From assembly GCA_958439195.1 (NCBI GenBank), contig OY288162.1:1-57828 (forward strand): a stretch of 57,828 nt of DNA, given 5' to 3'. The notes under the pieces are model-generated. The model ran no database searches. It saw only the letters and a program-made list of their open reading frames with translations, and was not told where the DNA came from. Shown here one piece after another: positions 8,167 through 17,929 of the stretch. This DNA comes from an uncultured Paracoccaceae bacterium (GTDB taxonomy: Bacteria; Pseudomonadota; Alphaproteobacteria; Rhodobacterales; Rhodobacteraceae). Positions within the stretch are counted from its first letter, which is position 1; every line of letters starts with the position of its first letter. Both the position numbers and the translations under genes were made by a program.

Positions 8167-8955
8167 ATGGACCTTCAGATCAAGAACAAGGTCGTCATCG
8201 TCACCGGTGGCGGATCGGGCATCGGCGGCGCAATCAGCCGCCGTCTGGCACAGGAAGGCGCGATCCCCGTCATCCTTGCCCGTCGCGCGCCGGATGGCGT
8301 CTTTTTGGCCGACCTGCGTGCCGATCAGCCAAAGGCGGGGTGGGTGCAGGTCGATCTGTCAAAGGATGACCAGATCGAAGGCGCCGTGAAAGAGGTTCAT
8401 GCCCATTGGGGGCAGGTCTACGGCCTGGTGAACAATGCCGGCACAAACGACGGCGTCAGCCTGGACGCCGGACCCGCCGCCTTTCGCGCCTCGCTCGACC
8501 AGAACCTGATCCATTATTACACCCTCGTGCATCTGTTGCAGGCCGATCTCAAGGCGCAGCGCGGCGCCATCGTCAACATCTCGTCCAAAACCGCCGTCAC
8601 CGGGCAAGGCTCCACCTCGGCCTATGTCGCGGCCAAGGCGGCACAGCTTGGCCTGACCCGCGAATGGGCCGCCGCCTTTGCCCCCCACGGTGTGCGCGTC
8701 AACGCCGTCATCCCGGCCGAGGTGCTGACGCCCATGTATGATGCCTGGCTGGACACGTTTCCCGACCGCGCCGAGAAACTGGCCGAAATCACCAACCGCA
8801 TCCCGTTGGGCCAGAGGATGACGCTGGATACCGAAATGGCCGACACCGTGGTGTTCACCCTGTCACCAAGGGCGGGCCATACAACGGGCCAGTGGTTGTT
8901 CGTTGATGGCGGCTATGTCCATCTTGACCGCGCGATGGCCGGCCTACGTGACTGA
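8167..8955 (+). CDS. SDR-family oxidoreductase, L-fucose dehydrogenase-like
   Basis: A 262-residue classical short-chain dehydrogenase. It shows TGGGSGIG (cofactor loop), NNAG, the catalytic serine in NISSKTAVTGQG, and YVAAK as the YxxxK pair. The flanks NLIHYYTLVHLL, AVIPAEVLTPMY and TTGQWLFVDGGYVHLDRA closely resemble NAD(P)-dependent L-fucose dehydrogenases as I remember them, so oxidation of a 6-deoxysugar or related sugar is the best guess. No fuconate dehydratase or sugar transporter is nearby; a second SDR resembling the later 2-keto-3-deoxyfuconate dehydrogenase step is at 17930-18670. The last codons fall inside a 17-bp tandem repeat. Confidence 0.75.
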   Translation: MDLQIKNKVVIVTGGGSGIGGAISRRLAQEGAIPVILARRAPDGVFLADLRADQPKAGWVQVDLSKDDQIEGAVKEVHAHWGQVYGLVNNAGTNDGVSLDAGPAAFRASLDQNLIHYYTLVHLLQADLKAQRGAIVNISSKTAVTGQGSTSAYVAAKAAQLGLTREWAAAFAPHGVRVNAVIPAEVLTPMYDAWLDTFPDRAEKLAEITNRIPLGQRMTLDTEMADTVVFTLSPRAGHTTGQWLFVDGGYVHLDRAMAGLRD

Positions 8956-8991
8956 TCGGCCTACGCGACTGATCGGCCTGCCGGACTGATC
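8941..8991 (+). repeat. 17-bp tandem repeat, three copies, across the SDR stop codon
   Basis: The units are GGCCTACGTGACTGATC (8941-8957), GGCCTACGCGACTGATC (8958-8974) and GGCCTGCCGGACTGATC (8975-8991). The first unit contains the last codons and stop of the SDR gene, so the later units look like duplications of the 3' end into the intergenic space. Confidence 0.75.
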
Positions 8992-9012
8992 GGCGGCACT
9001 GTTTCGCGGGCA

Positions 9013-9036
9013 AAAGGGGGGCCATAGCCCCCCTTT
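9013..9036 (+). terminator. Strong hairpin after the SDR gene
   Basis: A perfect 10-bp stem, AAAGGGGGGC-cata-GCCCCCCTTT, ending in a short T run. It sits between the SDR stop and alr and is a good candidate rho-independent terminator, although the T tract is only three bases. Confidence 0.65.
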
Positions 9037-9119
9037 CCCCACCCGGCACCATCCTGTGACCGCCGCACCCCCAGAATTCCCTTGACCCCGGCCCCGCCCC
9101 TGCCGAAAACCCCCGGACC

Positions 9120-10205
9120 ATGGCCACCGCATCCCTCTCCATCGATCTCGACGCCATCGCCGCCAACTGGCAGGCGCTGGATCGCCGTTCCGCCCCCGGC
9201 GTGCAGACCGCCGCCGTCGTCAAGGCCGATGCCTATGGCACCGGCATTGCCCGCACTGGCCCGGCCCTTGCACGGGCGGGCGCACGCCGTTTCTTCGTTG
9301 CCGTGGCCGAAGAAGGAGCCGCCCTGCGCCAGGCCCTTGGCCCCGGCCCGCAGATCGCCATCCTAGGCGGCCACATGCCCGGCGACACCGAGATGATCCA
9401 TGATCTCGACCTCACGCCGATGCTCAATTCGCTTCAGCAGGTCACCCGGCATCTGGAATCGCTGCCGCGCCACCCCTTTGGCATCCAGCTTGATACCGGG
9501 ATGAACCGCCTGGGGATGGAACCTGCCGAATGGCAGGCCGTGGCCCCCATCGTGCTGGGCGCAGGCCCGGAACTTCTGATGTCCCATCTCGCCTGCGCGG
9601 ATGAACCCGATCATCCGATGAACCCGCTGCAACTGGCGAATTTCCATGCCATGACCGATGGCCTGGGCATTCCCCGGTCCTTCGCGGCCACGGGTGGCAT
9701 CCTCCTCGGCGCCGACTACCATTTTGATCTGACCCGCCCCGGCATCGGGCTTTATGGCGGTCAGCCCTTTGCACAGGCCCATCCCACCGTCACCCTGTCC
9801 CTGCCCGTGATCCAGACACGCGATGTCGCACCGGGCGAAACGGTGGGCTATGCCTGCGGTTGGACGGCGACCAAACCCACCCTCGTCGCCACCCTGGCCG
9901 CAGGCTATGCCGATGGCCTGCCACGCACCCTGTCGGGCAAGGCCACGCTTTGGGATGGTGACACGCCGGTCCCCTTGCTGGGTCGCGTGTCGATGGACCT
10001 GATCACCGCCGACATCACCCATCTGCCACAGGTGCCGCGCAGCCTTGATATTCTGTGTCCACATCAGGGCGTCGATGACCTTGCCGCCGTGGCAGGCACC
10101 ATCGGCTACGAAATACTGACCGGCCTCGGTCCCCGCTACACCCGGCGCTACATCGACCGCAGCACCGCAGGTCACACCGCAGGCACCAATGCAGGTCAGG
10201 CATGA
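9120..10205 (+). CDS. alr: Alanine racemase
   Basis: PLP enzyme that interconverts L- and D-alanine for peptidoglycan synthesis. The protein is 361 residues from ATG 9120. The PLP lysine is K35 in AVVKADAYGTG. Other family segments are QLDTGMNRLGM, SHLACADEPDHP, RPGIGLYGG and the catalytic-tyrosine region ETVGYACGW, plus GRVSMDLITADIT. Its stop overlaps the mlaE start by four bases (ATGA, 10202-10205), which indicates translational coupling to the lipid-transport genes that follow. Confidence 0.93.
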   Translation: MATASLSIDLDAIAANWQALDRRSAPGVQTAAVVKADAYGTGIARTGPALARAGARRFFVAVAEEGAALRQALGPGPQIAILGGHMPGDTEMIHDLDLTPMLNSLQQVTRHLESLPRHPFGIQLDTGMNRLGMEPAEWQAVAPIVLGAGPELLMSHLACADEPDHPMNPLQLANFHAMTDGLGIPRSFAATGGILLGADYHFDLTRPGIGLYGGQPFAQAHPTVTLSLPVIQTRDVAPGETVGYACGWTATKPTLVATLAAGYADGLPRTLSGKATLWDGDTPVPLLGRVSMDLITADITHLPQVPRSLDILCPHQGVDDLAAVAGTIGYEILTGLGPRYTRRYIDRSTAGHTAGTNAGQA

Positions 10206-10987
10206 CCGCGCTGACCGCCCCCCTTGCCGCCATAGGCCGCCCCGTTCTGGCCGCCCTTGCCGCGATTGGCCGGGTGGTGATCTTTGCCGCACAGATCATC
10301 GGTCATCTTTTTCGCCCCCCCTTCTATCCGCGCGAATTCCTGCATGCCCTGATGCAGATCGGCTGGTTTTCGCTGCCCGTCGTCGGCCTGACCGCCGTTT
10401 TCACCGGCGGCGCGTTGGCGTTGCAAATCTATTCCGGCGGGGCACGGTTCAACGCGGAAGCCGTTGTCCCCTCCATTGTCGCCATCGGCATGGTGCGGGA
10501 ACTTGGCCCCGTTCTTGGCGGCCTGATGGTGGCCGCCCGCGTTGCATCCTCCATCGCAGCGGAACTTGGCACAATGAAGGTCACCGAACAGATCGACGCG
10601 CTGGCCACCCTGTCCACCAATCCGATCAAATACCTTGCCGTGCCGCGCGTTCTGGCGGCCACGCTGGCGGTTCCCGTGCTGGTCGGCGTGGGCGATGCCA
10701 TCGGCATCGCGGGCGGTTGGCTGGTGGGGGTGAACCGCCTTGGGTTCAATTCGACAACCTACCTGCAAAACACCTACGACTTCCTTGAAAGCTGGGATGT
10801 CGTCTCGGGCCTGTGGAAAGGGGCTGCCTTCGGATTTATCGTGGCCCTGATGGGGTGCTATCATGGCATGAATTCCGGTCGCGGCGCGCAAGGTGTGGGG
10901 GCTGCTACAAAATCCGCCGTGGTCGGGGCCTCTGTTCTCATCCTCGCCACCAATTACATCCTGACCGAATTGTTCTTCACCGCATGA
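10202..10987 (+). CDS. mlaE: MlaE-family ABC transporter permease
   Basis: A 261-residue inner-membrane permease of the MlaE/YrbE family, which moves phospholipids between the inner and outer membranes. Landmarks are GLTAVFTGGALALQ, GMVRELGPVLGGLMVAARV and the AELGTMKVTEQIDAL coupling region, with a hydrophobic C-terminus. It overlaps alr upstream and the ATPase gene downstream by four bases each. The usual periplasmic MCE subunit MlaD is not in this operon and must be encoded elsewhere if the system is complete. Confidence 0.9.
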   Translation: MTALTAPLAAIGRPVLAALAAIGRVVIFAAQIIGHLFRPPFYPREFLHALMQIGWFSLPVVGLTAVFTGGALALQIYSGGARFNAEAVVPSIVAIGMVRELGPVLGGLMVAARVASSIAAELGTMKVTEQIDALATLSTNPIKYLAVPRVLAATLAVPVLVGVGDAIGIAGGWLVGVNRLGFNSTTYLQNTYDFLESWDVVSGLWKGAAFGFIVALMGCYHGMNSGRGAQGVGAATKSAVVGASVLILATNYILTELFFTA

Positions 10988-11730
10988 TCACCCTGTCCGC
11001 AGTCACCAAGACCTTTGGCAAGAACCGCGTCCTGCGCGGGGTGGACCTGACCATCCCGTCAGGCCAAAGCATGGTCATCATCGGCGGATCGGGCACCGGA
11101 AAATCGGTTCTGCTCAAATGCATCCTCGGCCTTGTCCACCATGATGCGGGCACCATCACGCTGGACGGGCAGGACGTCACCAAAGGCGACCGCGATGCCT
11201 TTCTGGCCCGCTTTGGCATGCTGTTTCAGGGCGGCGCGCTGTTCGACAGCCTGCGCGTCTGGGAAAACGTCGCCTTTCGCCTGATGCGTGGCCCCGGAAA
11301 GCGGCCCAAGGCCGAGGCGCGTGAAATTGCCATCGAAAAGCTGCGCCGTGTGGGCCTCAAACCCGAAACCGCCGATCTCTATCCCGCCGAACTGTCGGGC
11401 GGGATGCAGAAACGCGTGGGCCTTGCCCGTGCCATCGCAGCAGAACCCGAAATCATCTTCTTCGACGAACCCACCACCGGGCTTGATCCGATCATGGCCG
11501 GGGTGATCAATGACCTGATCCGTGAAATCGTGACGGAAATGGGGGCCACCGCCATGACCATCACGCATGACATGTCCTCGGTCCGCGCCATCGCCGACCG
11601 TGTGGCCATGCTGCACGACGGCGTAATCCAATGGACCGGGCCAGTGGCCGACCTTGATGCCACGCCAGACCCCTACGTCCAGCAATTCATCCACGGACGC
11701 GCCACCGGCCCCATCGCCGCGGTGCGCTGA
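10984..11730 (+). CDS. mlaF: MlaF-family ABC transporter ATPase
   Basis: A 248-residue ATPase from ATG 10984, overlapping the mlaE stop. It has Walker A GGSGTGKS, the signature LSGGMQKR, Walker B IIFFDEPTTGLDP and the switch histidine in ITHDMSS. It should energise lipid transport with the preceding permease. The next gene starts inside the stop codon (TGATG at 11728-11732), so four genes from alr onward are translationally coupled. Confidence 0.9.
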   Translation: MITLSAVTKTFGKNRVLRGVDLTIPSGQSMVIIGGSGTGKSVLLKCILGLVHHDAGTITLDGQDVTKGDRDAFLARFGMLFQGGALFDSLRVWENVAFRLMRGPGKRPKAEAREIAIEKLRRVGLKPETADLYPAELSGGMQKRVGLARAIAAEPEIIFFDEPTTGLDPIMAGVINDLIREIVTEMGATAMTITHDMSSVRAIADRVAMLHDGVIQWTGPVADLDATPDPYVQQFIHGRATGPIAAVR

Positions 11731-12104
11731 TGCAGGCATGGGCCGAACAGGCGCTGATGCTCCTGTCCGGGTCCGGCCTGATCCGTGGCCTGGTCGCCGC
11801 CATTCCCGCCGCCATCGCCGTCGCCGCCATCGCAGGCTGGCGACAGCGCGTCGAAGGCGCGGCCCTGCTTGCTCTGTTTGCTTGCGGTTTCTGCCTCTGG
11901 CTGATCCTGCCCTGGCGCCCCGCCTATGTAGAACTGCAACAAACCAGCCTGATCTTTTCCATGCTGTGCTGGCTTTGGCTGGTCTGGGCCTGGGCGCGGC
12001 ACGTTGTGGGCGAATGGCCCGCGCCGATCTGGGGTCACTGGATTGTCGGCACCCTCCTTTGGGTTCTGCCTGCCACCGCGATCGTCATCCTTTTCGTCGG
12101 CTGA
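11730..12104 (+). CDS. Small membrane protein, function unknown
   Basis: A 124-residue protein with at least three hydrophobic helices: about 17-36, 45-62 and 102-122, with a further Trp/Leu-rich segment near 73-90. It starts within the mlaF stop codon, so it is likely co-translated with mlaEF, and a role beside the lipid transporter is possible. I recognise no domain. Confidence 0.6.
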   Translation: MQAWAEQALMLLSGSGLIRGLVAAIPAAIAVAAIAGWRQRVEGAALLALFACGFCLWLILPWRPAYVELQQTSLIFSMLCWLWLVWAWARHVVGEWPAPIWGHWIVGTLLWVLPATAIVILFVG

Positions 12105-12244
12105 TCGTTTCCATATCCGCAACAATCGCACCGGTTACTGCGGGACTGGCCACGCCAAACCCCGAACATCACGAAAATGTTTGCCGAATCCCCCCGGCCC
12201 GCGTTTGCCTAAGCGCCGTGGTTACGAGTGTATGAGTCCTGCCA

Positions 12245-13012
12245 ATGTCCCCCATCCTGTCTGGCAATCTGCGTGTTGCCCTGCGTGCCATGCAATCGGC
12301 CGCCCACGGCCTTGTGGCCCTCCTCACCCTTGCTCTCACCGGGACCAGCCTTCTTTGCGCGCTTGGCCACTTGCCCTGGCCCAACCTGCAACTGTCCTTT
12401 GGCTCCACGCCCCTGCCTGCCGCCGGACTGTGGGTCCAACTCGGCCTGAACGCCCTTATGGCACTCATTTGCCTTGTGCTGCCCGCCAACACCCGCATGG
12501 CCCGGCTGGAACGCAGCCACCGCACCTTCGCCATGGGGTTGGAGGATGTGGCCCACGCCTATCGCATCGCCCATGCAACCGACCGGGCCGGGGTCTTTGC
12601 CCTGTCGGGCGAATTTGAAACCCTGCGCGCCCGTCTGAACCACCTGCGCCAACACCCGGACCTGGCCCATCTGGAACCCGAACTGCTGCAACTCGCCGCT
12701 GAAATGAGCTTTCAGACACGCGATCTTGCCCGCACTTATTCGGACGCCCGCGTCGCCCGCGCCCGTGATTTCCTGAAACAGCGTCAGGAAGAGGTGCAGG
12801 CCCTGACCGACCGCATCACCCTTGCCCGCCAGACCACCGACGAACTGCGGCGCTGGCTCACGGATATCGAGGCCGAAGAGCGGCAGGCCGAACAGCAGAT
12901 CAAGCGGCTTGAGGCCGATCTGCGCGAAATCCTGCCCCAACTCGGCTACGCGCTCGAGGCGGATGATCCCCGCGACACCACCGTCGTGCAACTGCCCAAA
13001 CCGGCAAAATAA
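12245..13012 (+). CDS. Two-TM coiled-coil protein, function unknown
   Basis: A 255-residue protein with two predicted membrane helices (about 21-41 and 61-80), then a charged helical region that is strongly coiled-coil-like from about 155 to 235 (KQRQEEVQALTDR, DIEAEERQAEQQIKRLEADL). I think some relatives are labelled DNA repair protein, but nothing in the sequence supports that. It lies between the mla genes and a PqiA-family gene, so an envelope role is at least as plausible. The 140-bp gap upstream ends the alr-mla coupling. Confidence 0.6.
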   Translation: MSPILSGNLRVALRAMQSAAHGLVALLTLALTGTSLLCALGHLPWPNLQLSFGSTPLPAAGLWVQLGLNALMALICLVLPANTRMARLERSHRTFAMGLEDVAHAYRIAHATDRAGVFALSGEFETLRARLNHLRQHPDLAHLEPELLQLAAEMSFQTRDLARTYSDARVARARDFLKQRQEEVQALTDRITLARQTTDELRRWLTDIEAEERQAEQQIKRLEADLREILPQLGYALEADDPRDTTVVQLPKPAK

Positions 13013-13048
13013 CTTGCGCCGCACCCCCGCCTGCCTCTCAATGGGGCA

Positions 13049-13489
13049 ATGCGCGCACCCGTGATCCTGAACCTGTCGCTGCTGATCCTGTTCCCCGTCG
13101 CATGGTTCGCGCCCCTCTTGCGCGCCGGGCTTTTGCCGCTCTTTGGTCTGTCTGAAATCTCGGTCATCACCGGCCTGCAATCGCTGTGGGAAACCGACGC
13201 TGCCCTTGCATTGCTTGTGGCGCTGCTCGCCCTTGTTGCCCCCTACGCCAAGGTGGTGGGCCTGGCTCTTATCGACCTCCGCCTCCTCTCCCCGCGCGCC
13301 CTGCCCGCCCTGCGCGTGATGGGGCGATTGGCGATGGCCGACATCTTCCTTATCGCTCTCTACATCGTGTTGGCAAAAGGCACCGGCATTGGCACCGTCG
13401 AAACCGCCTGGGGCCTGTGGCTCTTCACCGCCTGCGTGATCCTGTCGCTTGTCCTCGCCCACCGTCCGCGCCCCAGTCGCCACACTTGA
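13049..13489 (+). CDS. Paraquat-inducible protein A family membrane protein
   Basis: A 146-residue protein resembling a single PqiA-type unit, with hydrophobic segments near 4-25, 49-70, 89-107 and 117-138. Landmarks are LFGLSEISVITGLQSLW, YAKVVGLALIDL and MADIFLIALYIVLAKG. In other bacteria PqiA works with the MCE protein PqiB in intermembrane lipid transport, which fits the nearby mlaEF genes, but no MCE-domain protein is present here. Confidence 0.75.
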   Translation: MRAPVILNLSLLILFPVAWFAPLLRAGLLPLFGLSEISVITGLQSLWETDAALALLVALLALVAPYAKVVGLALIDLRLLSPRALPALRVMGRLAMADIFLIALYIVLAKGTGIGTVETAWGLWLFTACVILSLVLAHRPRPSRHT

Positions 13490-13520
13490 ACACCGCCCCC
13501 CCAACCGCTACCCAAGGGGC

Positions 13521-14879
<1,359 letters not shown>

Positions 14880-14908
14880 GCCCCGGCAGGACAGGAGCAG
14901 GACGACAG

Positions 14909-15502
14909 ATGGAAGGTTTTACCCTGATCGACGCGGTGGTTGCCGGCGTCATCGTGCTATCGGCCATCCTTGCCTATTCGCGCGGCTTCGTGCGCGAGGC
15001 GATGGCCATCGTCGGCTGGATCGGGGCCGCGCTTGTGGCCTTCCTCTTCGCTGCCGCCGTGCAACCGCTGGTCAAGGAACTTCCCGTCGTCGGTGAATTC
15101 CTCGGCGACAGTTGCGAATTGTCCATCATCGCCGCCTTCGCCGTGGTCTTTGCCGCCGCGCTGATCATCGCCTCGCTCTTCACGCCCCTGTTGTCCTCTG
15201 CCATCCATCGCACCGCGCTTGGCGGCATTGATCAGGGGCTGGGCTTTCTGTTCGGCGTCGTGCGCGGCGTCCTTCTGGTGGCCGTGGCCTTCCTCGTCTA
15301 CGACCGCGCCGTCGCCGCCGAGGCGATCCCGATGGTCGATAACAGCCGCTCTGCAAAGGTATTCGCCTCGTTTCAGGACAATATCGACGCGCAAATCCCG
15401 TCGGACGCCCCCGGCTGGATCGTCGCCCGCTACAATGACCTGACACAGGTCTGCGTGGGCGAAGCCGCGCCAGCCGAAACCGCGCCCTCCACCTCTGGCT
15501 GA
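14909..15502 (+). CDS. cvpA: CvpA family protein
   Basis: A 197-residue membrane protein with four hydrophobic stretches and family landmarks ILAYSRGFVREAMAIVGWIGA and GGIDQGLGFLFGVVRG. In enterobacteria cvpA precedes purF and the same order is seen here. Its role is poorly defined (colicin V production, envelope stress). The tail is short and Ala/Pro-rich. Confidence 0.88.
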   Translation: MEGFTLIDAVVAGVIVLSAILAYSRGFVREAMAIVGWIGAALVAFLFAAAVQPLVKELPVVGEFLGDSCELSIIAAFAVVFAAALIIASLFTPLLSSAIHRTALGGIDQGLGFLFGVVRGVLLVAVAFLVYDRAVAAEAIPMVDNSRSAKVFASFQDNIDAQIPSDAPGWIVARYNDLTQVCVGEAAPAETAPSTSG

Positions 15503-15622
15503 TCGCGCCTCCATACCCCTCTGTGCGCCGCCGCACCGCCGCAGCGCGGCAATGGGGGCGTGACACTGGCATGACAAAGCACTAGATCAGGGTCCACACA
15601 CATCCCCGGATTCGGAGGCCCC

Positions 15623-17086
15623 ATGCGCCCCTTCCTCTCCCACCCCTTCGATGATGACAAGTTGAAGGAGGAATGCGGTGTTTTTGGCGTGATCGGCGTC
15701 GCTGATGCGGCCAACTTCGTGGCGCTTGGTCTGCACGCCCTGCAACATCGCGGGCAAGAGGCGGGCGGCATCGTCACCTACGACCCCGAACACGGTTTCA
15801 ACTCGGCCCGCCGCTTCGGCTATGTCCGCGACAATTTCACCAAGGCCGACGTCATGGACACGCTGCCCGGTGAACTGGCCATCGGCCATGTCCGCTATTC
15901 CACCGCCGGCTCCAAGGGCGCGACCGCCATCCGCGATGTGCAGCCTTTCTTTGGCGAATTTTCCATGGGCGGGGCCGCCATCGCCCATAACGGCAACCTG
16001 ACCAACGCGTCCGCCCTGCGCCGCGAACTCATCGAACGGGGTTCGATCTTCCAATCCTCATCGGATTCGGAATGCATCATCCACCTGATGGCCCGCTCGA
16101 TCCAGAAAACCATCCCCGAACGCATCAAGGATGCGCTGCGCCGGGTCGAGGGCGCGTTTTCCGTCGTGGCGATGACGCGCACCAAACTCATCGGCGTGCG
16201 CGATCCGCTGGGCGTGCGCCCGCTCGTCCTTGGCCGCATTGCCGATCACGGCTGGGCCTTGTCATCGGAAACCTGCGCGCTGGACATCATCGGCGCCGAT
16301 TTCATCCGTGAAATCGAACCCGGCGAAATGGTGGTCATCGAGAACGACAAGGTGGAAACCTTCCGCCCCTTCTCGCCCGCCAAATCCCGCTTCTGCATCT
16401 TTGAACACGTCTATTTCTCGCGCCCTGACAGCATGCTTGGCGGCCATTCGGTCTATGAAACCCGCCGCCAGATCGGCGTGGAACTGGCCCGCGAAGCACC
16501 CGTCGAGGCCGATCTCGTCTGCCCCGTCCCCGACAGCGGCACCCCCGCCGCCATCGGCTATGCCGCCGAATCCGGCATCCCCTTCGGCCTTGGGATCACC
16601 CGCAACCAATATATGGGCCGCACCTTCATTGAACCCACCGAACAGATCCGAAACATGGGCGTGCGACTGAAGCTGAACGTCAACCGCGCCCTGATCAAGG
16701 GCAAGCGCGTGATCCTGGTGGACGATTCCGTGGTCCGCGGCACCACCTCGCGCAAGATCAAGGACATGATCCTTGATGCAGGCGCCGCCGAGGTGCATTT
16801 CCGCATCGCATCGCCGCCCACCGCATGGCCCTGCTTTTATGGCGTGGACACCCCCGAACGCGGCAAACTTCTGGCCGCCAACATGTCCGAAGATGAAATG
16901 CGCGACTGGATCGGGGTAAACAGCCTGAAATTCGTCTCACTCGATGGCCTTTACCGCGCCGCAGGCGAAGCCGCCGGCCGCGATCCCGCCAATCCCCGCT
17001 ACTGCGACGCCTGCTTCTCTGGCGACTACCCGGTCGCCCCCTCGGACAAGATCGAAGAAGGCTTCCAGATGAAGGCGGCCCAATAG
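15623..17086 (+). CDS. purF: Amidophosphoribosyltransferase
   Basis: First committed enzyme of purine synthesis, transferring glutamine ammonia to PRPP. The protein is 487 residues from ATG 15623, behind GGAGGCCCC. After a short propeptide the catalytic N-terminal cysteine is C18 (KEECGVFGV). The glutaminase domain shows GHVRYSTAG and HNGNLTN, and the synthase domain has the PRPP loop VILVDDSVVRGTT. The C-terminus is typical (YCDACFSGDYPV). It lies 120 bp after cvpA. Confidence 0.96.
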   Translation: MRPFLSHPFDDDKLKEECGVFGVIGVADAANFVALGLHALQHRGQEAGGIVTYDPEHGFNSARRFGYVRDNFTKADVMDTLPGELAIGHVRYSTAGSKGATAIRDVQPFFGEFSMGGAAIAHNGNLTNASALRRELIERGSIFQSSSDSECIIHLMARSIQKTIPERIKDALRRVEGAFSVVAMTRTKLIGVRDPLGVRPLVLGRIADHGWALSSETCALDIIGADFIREIEPGEMVVIENDKVETFRPFSPAKSRFCIFEHVYFSRPDSMLGGHSVYETRRQIGVELAREAPVEADLVCPVPDSGTPAAIGYAAESGIPFGLGITRNQYMGRTFIEPTEQIRNMGVRLKLNVNRALIKGKRVILVDDSVVRGTTSRKIKDMILDAGAAEVHFRIASPPTAWPCFYGVDTPERGKLLAANMSEDEMRDWIGVNSLKFVSLDGLYRAAGEAAGRDPANPRYCDACFSGDYPVAPSDKIEEGFQMKAAQ

Positions 17087-17150
17087 CCCCAACTGCAACA
17101 GCCCCAACCGCAGCCGGATTGGCCCGTCCGGGAAACCCGCACCGACCCCA

Positions 17151-17170
17151 TCACCTTGGTCCAAATACCC
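17151..17170 (-). repeat. Intergenic repeat, copy 2
   Basis: The plus strand reads TCACCTTGGTCCAAATACCC, one base different from copy 1 in the shared core. It lies in the 113-bp gap between purF and the next SDR gene. Confidence 0.65.
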
Positions 17171-17199
17171 AAAGCCCGGCCAGCCAAGAGAACAGCTCC

Positions 17200-17859
17200 A
17201 TGACCCAGAAGATCGCCCTTGTCACCGGTGCCTCGCGCGGCCTTGGCGCTGCCCTCGCCGAACAACTGGCCCTGCGCGGCTGGCATGTGGTGGCCGTCGC
17301 CCGCACCGTGGGCGCGTTGGAGGAACTGGATGACCGCGTCAAATCCGCAGGTCTGCCCGGCGCGGGCGGCCTGACCCTCGCCCCGATGGACATCACCAAC
17401 GATGATGCGATGCGCCATCTGTGCCGGTCGATTCATGATCGCTGGGGTCATCTCGACCTCTGGGTGCATGCTGCGATCCATGCCGCCCCCCTTGCCCCGG
17501 CCGGCAGCCTTGATACCAAGGACTGGGACAAATCCATTGCCACCAACACCCGCGCCACAGGCACCCTGATCCCGATGATCGACCCGCTTCTGCGCGCCAC
17601 TACCCAAGGCACCGCCCTGTTCCTCGATGATCCCAAGGGCGGCGAGAAATTCCACGCCGCCTACGGCGCGACCAAGGCTGCCCAGATCGCGCTTGCCCGG
17701 TCCTGGGCCACCGAAAGCGCAAAGCACGGCCCCCGCATCGTCATCGCGCAACCGGCCCCCATGCCCACCGCCACCCGCGCCCGCTTTCACCCCGGCGAAG
17801 ACCGCGCCACCCTGACCGATCCAAGGGCCGAAGCAGCGCGAATCCTGAACGAACTCTGA
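17200..17859 (+). CDS. SDR-family oxidoreductase
   Basis: A 219-residue short-chain dehydrogenase from ATG 17200 (MTQKIALVTGASRGLGAALA); the upstream part of the open frame runs through the intergenic repeat and is rejected. It has TGASRGLG and the YGATK catalytic pair. The usual NNAG is replaced by HAAIHAAP, and the C-terminus is short, so it is divergent and its substrate cannot be predicted. It follows purF and precedes another SDR. Confidence 0.8.
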   Translation: MTQKIALVTGASRGLGAALAEQLALRGWHVVAVARTVGALEELDDRVKSAGLPGAGGLTLAPMDITNDDAMRHLCRSIHDRWGHLDLWVHAAIHAAPLAPAGSLDTKDWDKSIATNTRATGTLIPMIDPLLRATTQGTALFLDDPKGGEKFHAAYGATKAAQIALARSWATESAKHGPRIVIAQPAPMPTATRARFHPGEDRATLTDPRAEAARILNEL

Positions 17860-17929
17860 CTAACATGTCAGTTTGCCCTTGCCCGCCGTCCAAGCATCCG
17901 CTTGACTGCCGGGCAAAGGGAAAAGGGAC

